Shown: in pieces, positions 33,792-43,834 of the stretch
Numbering within the stretch: position 1 is the stretch's first letter
Layout: the number at the start of each line of letters is the position of its first letter
DNA from: Myxococcus stipitatus DSM 14675
Lineage (GTDB): Bacteria > Myxococcota > Myxococcia > Myxococcales > Myxococcaceae
Assembly: GCF_000331735.1 (NCBI RefSeq)
Contig: NC_020126.1
Span: forward strand, 8,063,501 to 8,127,500
Reading direction: 5' to 3'
DNA length: 64,000 nt
Program-made: the position numbers and the translations under genes
Notes under the pieces: generated by a model
The model's input: the letters and a program-made list of their open reading frames with translations, nothing else
What the model was told of the DNA's origin: nothing
The model's database searches: none

Positions 33792-34147
33792 ACGTCCAGC
33801 AGCCGCTCCGCCTCCTCCAACGAGAAGGCCAGGTACGCGTCGTAGCCCATCTCCCGGCTGGTGCGCTCGAACACCAGCGCCGCCTCCGCCGAGCGCCCCA
33901 CCACGCGCACCACGCGGCGGAAGCCTCGGGCCTTCGCGGCCTCCATGATGCGCCGCATCTGCACCGTGCTCTCCGAGCACAGCGACGTCACGCCCTTCAA
34001 GTCCGAGAGCAGGTCGAAGCGCGGGCGCAGCCGGTCGATGGCCGCCACCGCCGCGTCACCCACGCGCCTCGCCTCATCCGCGGTCAGGTCTCCCCAGAGG
34101 CGCACCACCAGGCGATTCTTCGCGACAAGGGCCTCGACTTCAAACAC
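33779..34147 (-). CDS. STAS/SpoIIAA-like domain protein
   Basis: 122 residues if started at GTG 34147, which has GGAGG ten bases upstream; a TTG 13 codons earlier is less convincing. The sequence alternates beta strands and helices (RLVVRLWGDLTADEARRVGD, then FDLLSDLKGVTSLCSES and FRRVVRVVGRSAEAAL), as in STAS or SpoIIAA-like domains. The GDLTADE pattern in strand two fits. Such domains often act in anti-sigma or lipid-binding regulation. No partner kinase lies nearby. Confidence 0.6.
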   Translation of the reverse strand: MFEVEALVAKNRLVVRLWGDLTADEARRVGDAAVAAIDRLRPRFDLLSDLKGVTSLCSESTVQMRRIMEAAKARGFRRVVRVVGRSAEAALVFERTSREMGYDAYLAFSLEEAERLLDVGAP

Positions 34148-34245
34148 AGGGCCAAGACCTCCAAGCAAAACCCGCCATCCCTCCAAGAGATTCTAACCCC
34201 GGCGATGGGTCTGCTTCCAGGTTTCGTCCAGAGGACGACAGACGC

Positions 34246-34956
34246 CTATATTTTCGCGACGCCGTCGCGCTCGGTCCAACCCTCCAGTCCATTGGGCAGG
34301 CGGATGCGCACGAAGCGGCCGCTGTCCTCCAAGAGCCGTACCTTGAGGCCCGCATGCACCTCGAAGATGGAGCGTGCGCCGGGCTGCGGCAGCTCGCGCG
34401 CCACCAGCATGGGCGACAGCACCACGGCCTCATGCACCGTGTGCTCCACGTAGGCATGCGCCGCCAGCAACGCCCCCGAGGGAATCGCCACCGCGAACAG
34501 CAGCGCCATCACGATGCCCACCGCCATGCGCCGGCCCGGCGACATCCGCCGCAACACCAGCAACAGCAGCAGCGCCCCCACCCACGTCCCCAGGAAGGTC
34601 CAGGCGACGAGCGAGCCATCCGTGGCCGCCGTCACCCTCGGCAGGAACTCCTCCTCCGCCGATTCCCCCACCACCTTGTCCACCTGACGCGCGCGCGCCA
34701 CCGCCAGGTTGGCCTCCAAATCCGGCGCATGGCCGCCCTGGGCCTTCGCCTGCTCCAGCGAGAGCACCGCCCGCCCCAAGTCTCCCTGCGCCAGGTACGT
34801 GGTGCCCAGGTTGTAGAGGACGTCCGGCCCACCGCGCCCGTGGGAGAGGAGCTTCTCGTAGCCCTCCCGCGCGCGCGCGAAGTCCCCCCCCGTATAGGCC
34901 TCGTTGGCCTTCAGGAAGACATCCTGCGCCTCTTCCGGCGAGTAGTAGTCGCTCAC
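34246..34956 (-). CDS. BatE-like TPR and SH3-type protein
   Basis: 236 residues, GTG start in a GTGA overlap with batD. Residues 8-90 contain TPR repeats (FLKANEAYTGGDFARAREGY, then VLYNLGTTYLAQGDLGRAVL). Two membrane helices follow (TFLGTWVGALLLLLVLR, AVGIVMALLFAVAIPSGALL), then an SH3-like domain (AGLKVRLLEDSGRFVRIRLP). TPR, two helices and SH3 is the usual BatE layout. Last gene of the Bat operon, thought to help envelope integrity or aerotolerance together with the von Willebrand proteins. Confidence 0.8.
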   Translation of the reverse strand: MSDYYSPEEAQDVFLKANEAYTGGDFARAREGYEKLLSHGRGGPDVLYNLGTTYLAQGDLGRAVLSLEQAKAQGGHAPDLEANLAVARARQVDKVVGESAEEEFLPRVTAATDGSLVAWTFLGTWVGALLLLLVLRRMSPGRRMAVGIVMALLFAVAIPSGALLAAHAYVEHTVHEAVVLSPMLVARELPQPGARSIFEVHAGLKVRLLEDSGRFVRIRLPNGLEGWTERDGVAKI

Positions 34957-36827
34957 GCCCAGCCCTCCATGGCCGCGACCGCGGCATCCAGCACCTGCTG
35001 CCGCGCGGCGGCGTCTCCACCTCCGCCATAGCGACCCAGGTCACACGCCTCCAGCACGTACAGCACCCGGGCTCGCCGCTCGGGCGCCACACCCGCCGTC
35101 GTCATGCGCTCGGAGATGACCTCCCGCGTGAGCCCCGTCACCGGCCCGCCCAGGCGCGCGCCCAGGAAGCCCTGCAGCGCCTTCTCCACCTCCGCGTAGA
35201 AGGCCCCCGAGTCGGCACCGGCCTGAAGCTTCTCCGCCTCCACCAGCCGCTTGCGAGCCGCCTTCGCCTGCTGTCGGTCCCGGTCCGCGTCGCTGCGCGT
35301 CGCCAGTCGCCCGCGCACGCCGCCGAGCAACGCGAAGCCCAACAGCAGCCCCAACGGCGCGGCCACCAGCGGCAGGAAATAGGCGCGCTTCCAGGGCGGC
35401 TCGGACGGAGCGACGAAGCGCGCCTGGAAGCGCACGGGCCGCAACCCTTCCGGGGTCAGGAGGTTCTTCGGCTCACCGGCTGGATCCGGGGCCTGCGCCG
35501 ATGACGAGGGCAGCGTCGATGGGCCCCCCGCCGCGGCCTCCACCGTGAGGGTGATGGGCTCCGTGCGCGACACCTCGTACTTCCGCGTGCGCACATCGAA
35601 GAAGGGGAACGCGAGCGCGGGCAACGTGAAGGTCCCCGTGCGCTGCGGCATCACCAGGTACTCCACGATGCGACGGCCCTGCACCTTGCTGCGCACGGGC
35701 GTCACCTTGTCGCTCGTCTTGGGGTCGTAGATCTTCAGCGCCTCGGGACCCACGAGCTTGGGCGGCGTGACGTTCTTCACGTTGCCCGTGCCCTCCAGGA
35801 TGACCTTCACCGTGACGGCCTGGCCCAGCTCCACGCGTGTCTGGGACACATCCACGTCCAGCCGCCACGAGCCCACGTTCGCATTGGAGATGCCCGGTGG
35901 CCCGCCCGGCGGCAGCGGCATCACCTTCACCTTGAGCGCATTCGAGACGCGGTGCAGCCGGTGGCCCGCGAAGAGGAAGCCCGTGGTGATGTCCGCCTCC
36001 GCCGCCGAGATGGAGAGCGTGCCGGACTTCACCGGGAAGATGGCGCGGCGGCGCAACAGATAGACCCGGTACGGAACACCGCCGACGGTCTTCTGCTCGG
36101 GCTCCAGCCGCGAGGGGCTGTCCAGCTCCTCCGACCAGAAGCCCTCCAGCTTGGGCATCATCACGGAGTCCACGCTGGACAGGTCCACGCGCGCGTAGAT
36201 GTGGAGCGACAACGTCACCTGCTCGCCCACGAAGACCTCGTCCCGGTCCAGGCTCGAGCGCAGGAACAGGTCCGAGTCTCCTCGGGGAATCGAAGGCGAG
36301 TCCTCCTCCGGCTCGTTCGCGAACGGGTCCGGCTGGCTCGACGGAAGGTTGGCGAAGGGGTCTCTTGCTCGCCCCTGCGGCGTCCCGCCCTGGGCACGCG
36401 AGGACGAGCCCAGCCGGCCCGGCTTCACCGAAATCTGGATGGGATCCGTCCGGTGCGTCTTGCCTCCCGCGGACATCTCGGCGGGCGGAATCGTCAGGTT
36501 GCCGGCGCGATTGGCGCGCATCGTCAGGACGTACTTGGTGACGTCCTGGATGACGGGAGGCCCTCCGCCCGTCAGCGAGATGGAGCGCTGACTGCTGCGG
36601 GAGCTGTTGAGGACCTCGAAGTCATCCGAGCGAGGCAGCCGCACCTTCGCGTCCTCGGGCGCGTCCTTGGTCACCACCGTGAGCACGAAGGTGTCCTCGG
36701 TGCCAACCTCCTCGCTGTTCACCGTCTGGTAGAACTCGAGGCTCGCCGCCCATGCCGGCGCCGAGGCCAGCAGGGTCAACAGGGCCAGCACCGCCCTCAT
36801 GGAGCCGCTGCTACCAGTCCTTCTCAT
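34953..36827 (-). CDS. BatD-family membrane protein
   Basis: 624 residues with a signal peptide (LALLTLLASAPAWA), a large periplasmic beta-rich region and one membrane helix near residue 480 (YFLPLVAAPLGLLLGFALLG) before a cytoplasmic helical tail. BatD hallmarks are visible: EVGTEDTFVLTVVTKD near the N-terminus, PRSDDFEVLN, FLRSSLDRDEVFVGEQVTLS and RRRAIFPVKSGTLSI. The start at 36827 has AGAGGAAG upstream and overlaps batC by 17 bases; an ATG at 36800 is possible. Confidence 0.88.
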   Translation of the reverse strand: MRRTGSSGSMRAVLALLTLLASAPAWAASLEFYQTVNSEEVGTEDTFVLTVVTKDAPEDAKVRLPRSDDFEVLNSSRSSQRSISLTGGGPPVIQDVTKYVLTMRANRAGNLTIPPAEMSAGGKTHRTDPIQISVKPGRLGSSSRAQGGTPQGRARDPFANLPSSQPDPFANEPEEDSPSIPRGDSDLFLRSSLDRDEVFVGEQVTLSLHIYARVDLSSVDSVMMPKLEGFWSEELDSPSRLEPEQKTVGGVPYRVYLLRRRAIFPVKSGTLSISAAEADITTGFLFAGHRLHRVSNALKVKVMPLPPGGPPGISNANVGSWRLDVDVSQTRVELGQAVTVKVILEGTGNVKNVTPPKLVGPEALKIYDPKTSDKVTPVRSKVQGRRIVEYLVMPQRTGTFTLPALAFPFFDVRTRKYEVSRTEPITLTVEAAAGGPSTLPSSSAQAPDPAGEPKNLLTPEGLRPVRFQARFVAPSEPPWKRAYFLPLVAAPLGLLLGFALLGGVRGRLATRSDADRDRQQAKAARKRLVEAEKLQAGADSGAFYAEVEKALQGFLGARLGGPVTGLTREVISERMTTAGVAPERRARVLYVLEACDLGRYGGGGDAAARQQVLDAAVAAMEGWA

Positions 36828-37812
36828 TGGGCTTCCTCTGCTTCTTCTTCTGCTGGAACCGCCACAACTGGAGGTTCTTCTCGTTCTGCTTCATCGCGTC
36901 CAGCAGACGCTCCGCATCCTGCTGGTCCAGTTCCGACGGACTCGAGCCCGCGTCCGAGGAGGAGTCCGCATCCCCCTCCGACTCGGTGCCGGCATCGCTC
37001 CCGCCGTCGCGAGGGTCTCCTTCCCCGTCCTCGTCCCCACCATCCGCGCCGCCGTCGCTGCCGCCATCCCCCTTCTGCGGAGGTCCCTCCTGGCCCCCGT
37101 CACCGCCGTCCGCGCCGCCATCCCCACCCCCGTCGGCGCCACCATCTCCGCCGCCATCCGCGCCACCGTCGGCACCTCCATCCGAGCCCCCATCCACGCC
37201 GCCGTCCGGCCCACCGTCGGAGCCTCCATCCACGGGCGTTCCGCCGTCGGCCTTGGTGCCACCGTCCTCGCCCCCATCCGGGCGTCCGCCATCCGTGCCC
37301 GAATCCCCGCCACCATCCGAGCCCCCGTCCGCCGAGTTCGGCTGCGGCGGCGGCAGGTTGCGCAGCACCACCTCGTAGTTGTGGCGGGCCTGGATGTCCT
37401 GCGGGTCCAGCGTCAGCGCGCGCCGATAGGACTTCAGCGCCTCCACCCGGTCCCCCGTCGTCGCCGCCAGGTTGCCCAGGTTGTACCAGGCCTTCTGCTG
37501 CAGGTCGGGGCGCTTGGACTCCGTCACGCTCCGGAAGACCTCCTGCGCGTCCTTCACCCGGCCCAGCTTCGCCAGCGCATCCCCTCGGTTGAAGTCCACC
37601 GCGGGGTCATGCGGACGCTCCTTCTTCGCCGCCTCGAACGCCTTCAGCGCGTCCTCGTAGCGGCCCGCCAGGTACGCCTCACGGCCCTGCTGAACCAGCG
37701 GATGGTCCCGCTCCAGCGGCCCCGCGCCCAGCGCCGACACGGGCAACAGCAGGCACACCAGCCACGCCAGCAGCCCTCCCCGACGACGTCCTCCCACGAG
37801 GCGCACGCTCAT
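36811..37812 (-). CDS. BatC-like TPR protein with Asp-Gly-Gly repeat
   Basis: 333 residues. A signal peptide (LLAWLVCLLLPVSALGA) is followed by three TPR units (REAYLAGRYEDALKAFEAAK, then ADFNRGDALAKLGRV-like and WYNLGNLAATTGDRVEALKS). A DGG-repeat stretch of about 125 residues and the conserved BatC end (QQDAERLLDAMKQNEKNLQL) complete it. The TPR part should sit in the periplasm and scaffold the Bat proteins. Overlaps batB by ATGA. Confidence 0.82.
   Translation of the reverse strand: MSVRLVGGRRRGGLLAWLVCLLLPVSALGAGPLERDHPLVQQGREAYLAGRYEDALKAFEAAKKERPHDPAVDFNRGDALAKLGRVKDAQEVFRSVTESKRPDLQQKAWYNLGNLAATTGDRVEALKSYRRALTLDPQDIQARHNYEVVLRNLPPPQPNSADGGSDGGGDSGTDGGRPDGGEDGGTKADGGTPVDGGSDGGPDGGVDGGSDGGADGGADGGGDGGADGGGDGGADGGDGGQEGPPQKGDGGSDGGADGGDEDGEGDPRDGGSDAGTESEGDADSSSDAGSSPSELDQQDAERLLDAMKQNEKNLQLWRFQQKKKQRKPNEKDW
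36960..37335 (-). repeat. Asp-Gly-Gly-encoding repeat tract in batC
   Basis: About 375 bases of imperfect nine- and twelve-base units encoding DGG, SDGG, ADGG and PDGG. The tract is very acidic and flexible, and may bind divalent cations. Copy number probably varies between strains. Confidence 0.9.
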
Positions 37813-38867
37813 GGCGACGACCTCCGGCGCGAGGAAGGAAGCAGCATCATCCCCAGCACGAGCAACACCAGCCCAGGCACCGCGAACGACTGGAAGCGCT
37901 CGTCGTAGCGGACCGTCACCCGGCTCTCCAGCTCGCTCTTCTGCATCTGGTCGATGCGCTCCACGACCTGGCCCATCGCCACCCCGCGCGGCTGGTAGAA
38001 GAAGGCGCCACCCGTGCCCTCCGCGATGGTCTCCAACCCCGCGCGGTCCAGCTTCGTCACCACCGGGTCGCCATTCTCGTCCTTCTTGTAGTCCACGAAC
38101 TCGCCGCGCCGGTCATACACGGGGATGGGCTCGCCGGACTCGGAGCCGACGCCCACCGTGAGCACCTGCACGCCCGCGTCCTTCAGCGCGTCGGTGGCCT
38201 CATCCACGTCGCCGACGAAGTCCTCGCCGTCCGTCAGCAGCACCACCACGCGCTCCTTCGAGCCCCGGTCCGCGTTCTCCAACACCTGCATGGAGAGCCG
38301 CAGCGCCGCGCCCACGTTGGTGCCACCCTGAGGCATCACCTCCGGGTCCACCGCGCGAAGGAACAGCTTCACCGCCGAGTAGTCCGACGTCAGCGGGGAC
38401 TGGATGAACGCATCACCCGCGAAGACCACCAGGCCCACGCGGTCGCCCTTCAGCTCGTCCAGCAGCGTGGTCAGCTCCAGCTTGGCCCGCTCCAGACGGC
38501 TGGGCTGCACGTCGCGCGCGAACATGGACTTGGACGCATCCAGCGCCACCACCACGTCGATGCCCCGCCGCTTCGTCAGCTCGCTCTTGGTGCCACACTG
38601 GGGCTGCGCCAGCGCGAAGCCGAACAACGCCAGCCCCAGGCCATACAGGCTGCCCTGCGTGGCGGGACGCCACACGGAGATGCCCGGCGTGAAGCGCTCG
38701 GCATGCCGCTCATGCAGCACCGCGCGCACGCGGGAGCGGCGGCGCAAGGACAACAGGAGCGCCAGCAGCCCCAGCAACAGGCCCACCGCCACCAGGGCCA
38801 GGTACAGGGGCTGGGCCAGCCCCGACTGGTAACCGAGCACCGTGAAGCGCCAGGGGTCCACGTGCAT
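37809..38867 (-). CDS. BatB-like von Willebrand factor A domain membrane protein
   Basis: 352 residues. Two N-terminal membrane helices, a vWA domain and one C-terminal helix (VPGLVLLVLGMMLLP) are seen. The MIDAS metal site is complete: D-A-S-K-S in VVALDASKSMFARD, Thr in PQGGTNVGAAL and Asp in LLTDGEDF. It begins in a TGATG overlap with the batA stop; a GTG one codon upstream is also possible. Forms a membrane complex with BatA. Confidence 0.9.
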   Translation of the reverse strand: MHVDPWRFTVLGYQSGLAQPLYLALVAVGLLLGLLALLLSLRRRSRVRAVLHERHAERFTPGISVWRPATQGSLYGLGLALFGFALAQPQCGTKSELTKRRGIDVVVALDASKSMFARDVQPSRLERAKLELTTLLDELKGDRVGLVVFAGDAFIQSPLTSDYSAVKLFLRAVDPEVMPQGGTNVGAALRLSMQVLENADRGSKERVVVLLTDGEDFVGDVDEATDALKDAGVQVLTVGVGSESGEPIPVYDRRGEFVDYKKDENGDPVVTKLDRAGLETIAEGTGGAFFYQPRGVAMGQVVERIDQMQKSELESRVTVRYDERFQSFAVPGLVLLVLGMMLLPSSRRRSSP

Positions 38868-39877
38868 CACGGGAAGACCCTCAGGAAGGTGGCGCGCAGG
38901 AGCAGCTCCAGCGCGGCCAGCCCGAACGCGGCCAGCAGGAACGGATGGAACTCCTCACGGTACGTCGCGGAGGCCCCGCCCTCCATGATTCGCGAGCGCT
39001 CCAGCGAGTCGAGCACCTTCTGCAGTCCTCGCCGCAAGCCCTCCGGGTCCGTCGCGCGGTAGTACTCCCCTCCCGTGCGGTCCGCGATGTCCTGCATCAG
39101 CTCCGGGTTGATGGGAATCTCCGTCTCGCGCCACACCGTGTTGCCGAACAGGTCCGTGCCCTGCGGGAAGGGCACCTTGCCGCCCTTGCCCACGAGGATG
39201 GTGTAGACGGGCACGTGGAGCGCCTGCGCCATGTTCGCGGCGTCCATGGGCGAAATCTTCCCCGCGTTGTTGTCGCCGTCCGTGATCAGCACCACCACGC
39301 GGCTCTTCGCCTCCGAGTCGCGCAGGCGGTTGAGCGAGGTGGCCAGCGCATCACCGATAGCGGTGCCGTCCTCCAGCACCCGCGTGCGGATCTGCTTGAT
39401 GACCTCCTTCAGCACCCCGTAGTCCAGCGTCAGCGGCGCCTGGGTGTAGGCCGCGCCCGCGAAGACGACCAGGCCGATGCGGTCATTCACGCGGTTGGAG
39501 ATGAAGTCGCTCAGCACTTCCTTCGCCACGTGCAGGCGGTTCTGCGGCCGGAAGTCACCCGCCTCCATGGAGGTGGACAGGTCCAGCGCCACCACGATGT
39601 CGATGCCCTCCACCGACAAGTCCCTCACGCGCGAGTCGCGCACCTGGGGACGGGCGAGGGCCAGCACCGCCGCCACCACCGCCGCCGCGCGCAGCAGCGG
39701 CAAGAGGGGCAGCAGGTACGTGCGCAGGCCCTTGCCACTTCGGGCGAACACGTTCGCCGCGGAGAAGCGCAGCGGCGCGCGGGCACGGCGCTCCCGCCAG
39801 GCCTGCACGAACAAGAGCGGCACGAGCAGCAGTCCCCAGAGCGCCTCGGGGTTATTGAACGCGGGGAGCGGCGGCAT
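38867..39877 (-). CDS. BatA-like von Willebrand factor A domain membrane protein
   Basis: 336 residues. N-terminal helices (ALWGLLLVPLLFVQAW, YLLPLLPLLRAAAVVAAVLA) precede a vWA domain with the MIDAS motif DLSTS in VVALDLSTSMEAGD, Thr in LEDGTAIGDAL and Asp in LITDGDNNAG. A C-terminal helix (FLLAAFGLAALELLLRATFL) follows. The start at 39877 overlaps the upstream gene by 26 bases and has no clear ribosome site, so translation is probably coupled. Confidence 0.9.
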   Translation of the reverse strand: MPPLPAFNNPEALWGLLLVPLLFVQAWRERRARAPLRFSAANVFARSGKGLRTYLLPLLPLLRAAAVVAAVLALARPQVRDSRVRDLSVEGIDIVVALDLSTSMEAGDFRPQNRLHVAKEVLSDFISNRVNDRIGLVVFAGAAYTQAPLTLDYGVLKEVIKQIRTRVLEDGTAIGDALATSLNRLRDSEAKSRVVVLITDGDNNAGKISPMDAANMAQALHVPVYTILVGKGGKVPFPQGTDLFGNTVWRETEIPINPELMQDIADRTGGEYYRATDPEGLRRGLQKVLDSLERSRIMEGGASATYREEFHPFLLAAFGLAALELLLRATFLRVFP

Positions 39878-40850
39878 TGTCGGGAGCTTGAGGCGGCTGG
39901 GGCGGAACGAAGGTCTTCTCGACGAGCTCGTAGCCGAACAAGAGCGCGTCACGGCAGCTCTCGGGCGACGCATCCGCCCGGGCGTATTTCACCATGTCCG
40001 ACTCGGACACGAAGCGCATCAGCTTGTCTTCCGGAAGGCCCAGGGGAGACAGGCGGCGCAGCGAGGCCATCAGCTCGGAGCTGGTGCACTCCAGCGCCTC
40101 GAAGCCATAGCGCTCCCCCAGGTAGCCTCGGATGATTTCGGACAGGCGGAAGTAGTAGTCCTTCACCTGGCCTCGCGCGGGCAGGTTCTCCGTCTTCAGC
40201 GTGTCCAGCGCCTTGCGCGTGCGCACGTCCAAGGGAAGCGGAGGCGGCACCACCACGTGCCTGGGGCGGTTCTTCCACCAGCGGATGAGCAGCCACGCCG
40301 CGAGCGCCGCGGCCAGCGCCCCCAGGAGCGCCAGCACCAACCGCCACGAGCGGATGGGCACTTCCTGCGGCGGCTGGATGTCGAACAGGTCCGCGCCCTT
40401 GCCCTCCGCGTCCGGAGGCAGCGTGGCCGCGACGTCGATGGCGCCGCCCGGCAGCGAGTAGCGGCGCGGCCCCTCCGGCGTCTCCACGTCGAACTCGAGC
40501 GTGGGCACCGTCAGGCTCCCCAGCGCGAACGCCGACATGCGGATGGCGAACGTCGTGGAAGCGGAGTCCGTCCCCTCGAGGTACTGGCGCGTCTGGTCCA
40601 GGAACTCGAAGTCGCCCGTCTCCTTGGGCACCGCCAGCTCGTAGCGGTGGCCCTTCGGATGCGTGAGCACCACGTGGTAGGTGAACGGGTCGCCAATCCG
40701 GACCTGCTGCGGCTCCACTCGAGCCGAGACGTCCTGGGGCTGCGCCACCTCGTGCGCGGGCGCGCCGGGGGGCTGGGGCTGGGCATGGGCGCTCGACGGG
40801 AGCACGCCCACGCACAGCAGCATCGCGAGCAGGGCCATCCACCGGCTCAT
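39852..40850 (-). CDS. BatD-like short membrane protein of the Bat operon
   Basis: 332 residues with signal peptide (MLLCVGVLPSSAHAQ), a periplasmic beta domain (ARVEPQQVRIGDPFTYHVVL) resembling one BatD repeat, a membrane helix (LVLALLGALAAALAAWLLIR) and a cytoplasmic helical domain. The latter (YFRLSEIIRGYLGERYGFEA, then LECTSSELMASLR) is the DUF4381/BatD C-terminal type seen beside DUF58 genes. It lies between DUF58 and batA and overlaps both by four or more bases, so it is co-translated with them. Confidence 0.75.
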   Translation of the reverse strand: MSRWMALLAMLLCVGVLPSSAHAQPQPPGAPAHEVAQPQDVSARVEPQQVRIGDPFTYHVVLTHPKGHRYELAVPKETGDFEFLDQTRQYLEGTDSASTTFAIRMSAFALGSLTVPTLEFDVETPEGPRRYSLPGGAIDVAATLPPDAEGKGADLFDIQPPQEVPIRSWRLVLALLGALAAALAAWLLIRWWKNRPRHVVVPPPLPLDVRTRKALDTLKTENLPARGQVKDYYFRLSEIIRGYLGERYGFEALECTSSELMASLRRLSPLGLPEDKLMRFVSESDMVKYARADASPESCRDALLFGYELVEKTFVPPQPPQAPDNAAAPRVQ

Positions 40851-41728
40851 GCCGCCATCCTCCGGGCCCGCGCGCGGAAGAACTGCGCGAGCGCCTTGCC
40901 GTGGTCATCTCCCGCGCGCAGCTCCACGTGGTCCAGCTCCAGCTTCTTGAAGAGCTTGCGCCGCTCGTCACGCGCGGCCTGCATGAAGCGCGAGTAGCGT
41001 CCGCGCACGCCCGGGTCGCTCGTATCCACGACGAAGCGGTCGCCCGTCTCCGGGTCCTCCATCTCCACCAGGCCCAGGCGAGGGAAGGCCTCCTCCAGCG
41101 GGTCCTCCACCACCACGGGCACCAGGTCGTGCTTGCGCCCCACCAGCCGCAGCGGCTTCTCGAAGCCCTGCGCCTGGAAGTCGGAGACGAGGAACGTGAC
41201 GGCCTTCCGCTTCGACACCTGCGTCAGGTACGTCAGCCCCGCGGACAGGTCCGTGCCCTTGCCCACCGGCTGGAAGGTCAGGATGTCGCTCACCAGCCGC
41301 AACACATGCGTGCGGCCCTTGCGCGGAGGCACCACCTTCTCCACGCGGTCCGAGAAGAGGATGAGCCCCACGCGGTCGTTGTTGGCGATCGCGCTGAAGG
41401 CAATCTGCGCGGCGACCTCCGCGGCAATCTCCGACTTGGTGCGCTCGCGCGAGCCGAACTCCTTCGACGCCGAGACGTCCACGAGCAGCATCACCGTGAG
41501 CTCGCGCTCCTCGGTGAAGACCTTGACGTAGGCCTCGTTCATCCTCGCGGTGACGTTCCAGTCGATGATGCGAATCTCATCACCGGGCTGGTACTGCCGC
41601 ACTTCGGAGAACGCCATGCCCCGGCCCTTGAAGACCGAGTGGTACTGGCCCGCGAGCATGTCGGAGACCACCTTGCGGGTGCGAATCTCCAGCTTGCGGA
41701 TGCGGCGGATGAGGTCCTTGGGCAGCAC
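40847..41728 (-). CDS. DUF58 domain protein
   Basis: 293 residues, GTG start. The DUF58 signature YQPGDEIRIIDWNVTARMNE is intact, followed by a vWA-like fold with VSASKEFGS (a MIDAS-like D-V-S-A-S) and LILFSDRVE. DUF58 proteins accompany MoxR ATPases, which are thought to insert metals or mature the partner vWA proteins. It lies 18 bases after moxR and overlaps the next gene. Confidence 0.92.
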   Translation of the reverse strand: MLPKDLIRRIRKLEIRTRKVVSDMLAGQYHSVFKGRGMAFSEVRQYQPGDEIRIIDWNVTARMNEAYVKVFTEERELTVMLLVDVSASKEFGSRERTKSEIAAEVAAQIAFSAIANNDRVGLILFSDRVEKVVPPRKGRTHVLRLVSDILTFQPVGKGTDLSAGLTYLTQVSKRKAVTFLVSDFQAQGFEKPLRLVGRKHDLVPVVVEDPLEEAFPRLGLVEMEDPETGDRFVVDTSDPGVRGRYSRFMQAARDERRKLFKKLELDHVELRAGDDHGKALAQFFRARARRMAA

Positions 41729-41746
41729 GGGGCGCTCGGCGGGAGG

Positions 41747-42736
<990 letters not shown>

Positions 42737-42920
42737 GACGCCTCGGCTAAGACTGGCGGCGGGCAGCCTAGAGGTGACTGGGTCTCCGGCTCAACACCAC
42801 AGAAGCCAGGGCATTCCAGTAAGTTGAGGCGCCCCTCCCCCGAGGACTCCGCGCCATGCCCCTGTCGCCCCCCACCCGCCGTCCCAGCCCCTGTCTCCCG
42901 GGGCACTCCGAGGGGCGTCC

Positions 42921-43826
42921 GTGAAGGGCTTTCCCCAGGCCCAGGCCCCCTCCGCGGGGCCCCAGGAGTCCTCCCTCCTGGCCCAGCTGGCCCCAGCGGT
43001 GAAGCCCGCGATGCACTGGCTTCCGGACGGAGGCGCCCTCCGGGTGCTCCAGGGGGGCCAGGGGCCTGCGGTGCTGCTGCTGCATGGGCGCGGCGCGGCG
43101 GCCTCGACGTGGTTCGCGTACCTGACGGCCCTGGCGAGGACCCACCGGGTGTTGGCCGTGGACCTTCCCGGCTTCGGAATGTCCTCGTCCGGAGGCGGGA
43201 CGGTCCGCTCGGCCGAGGAAGGGGTGCGCTTCTTCACGGCCCCGGTGGAGGCCCTGCTGGAGCAGCTCGCCCCCGGTCCCGTGTCGGTGGTGGGTCACTC
43301 GCTGGGCGGACTGGTGGGGCTGGAGCTGGCCCTGCGGGCGCGTGTCCCGGTGGAGCGGCTGGTGCTGCTGGACGCGATGGGCCTGGGTCCGGAGATGACA
43401 CGCAAGGCCCGAGCCTTCTTCCGAGCGGGGCCGGAGCGGCTGGCGCGCTCCCTGGGCCCCTGGGCCTGGGCGAGGATGAGGCCGCCCGCGCCCACGCCGC
43501 TGGGGCAACGGCTGGGCGCCCTGGAGTACGAGCTGATGTCCATTCCAGGGGGACGCGACGAGGCGGCGCGCGCCTTCGACACGTTGGTGCCCCTGCTGGG
43601 CCCGGTGTTCCATCGCCAGGAGAAGCTGGCCCAGGTCACCGCGCCAGTGCTCCTCATCTGGGGAGAGCGGGAGGACGTCCTTCCCGCGTCACTCGCGGAG
43701 GAAGCCCTGCGGCGGCTTCCGAACGCTCGGCTCGTGCGCATGGACGCGGGCCACAGCCCGCATCACGAGCGCCCCGAGCGCGTGCTCCCCGAGCTGAAGT
43801 CCTTCCTGGAGACACCGCTCGGATAG
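42921..43826 (+). CDS. Alpha/beta-fold hydrolase
   Basis: 301 residues from GTG 42921. The catalytic triad is visible: nucleophile Ser in VVGHSLGGLVGL, acid in GEREDVLP and His in MDAGHSPHHERPE. The oxyanion loop LLLHGRGAAASTW and VDLPGFGMSS complete a typical esterase, lipase or haloalkane-dehalogenase-like fold; substrate unknown. The first 30 residues are Pro/Ala/Gln-rich, so a later start is possible. Convergent with the M14 peptidase, with stops eight bases apart. Confidence 0.88.
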   Translation: MKGFPQAQAPSAGPQESSLLAQLAPAVKPAMHWLPDGGALRVLQGGQGPAVLLLHGRGAAASTWFAYLTALARTHRVLAVDLPGFGMSSSGGGTVRSAEEGVRFFTAPVEALLEQLAPGPVSVVGHSLGGLVGLELALRARVPVERLVLLDAMGLGPEMTRKARAFFRAGPERLARSLGPWAWARMRPPAPTPLGQRLGALEYELMSIPGGRDEAARAFDTLVPLLGPVFHRQEKLAQVTAPVLLIWGEREDVLPASLAEEALRRLPNARLVRMDAGHSPHHERPERVLPELKSFLETPLG

Positions 43827-43834
43827 CGCCGCGC

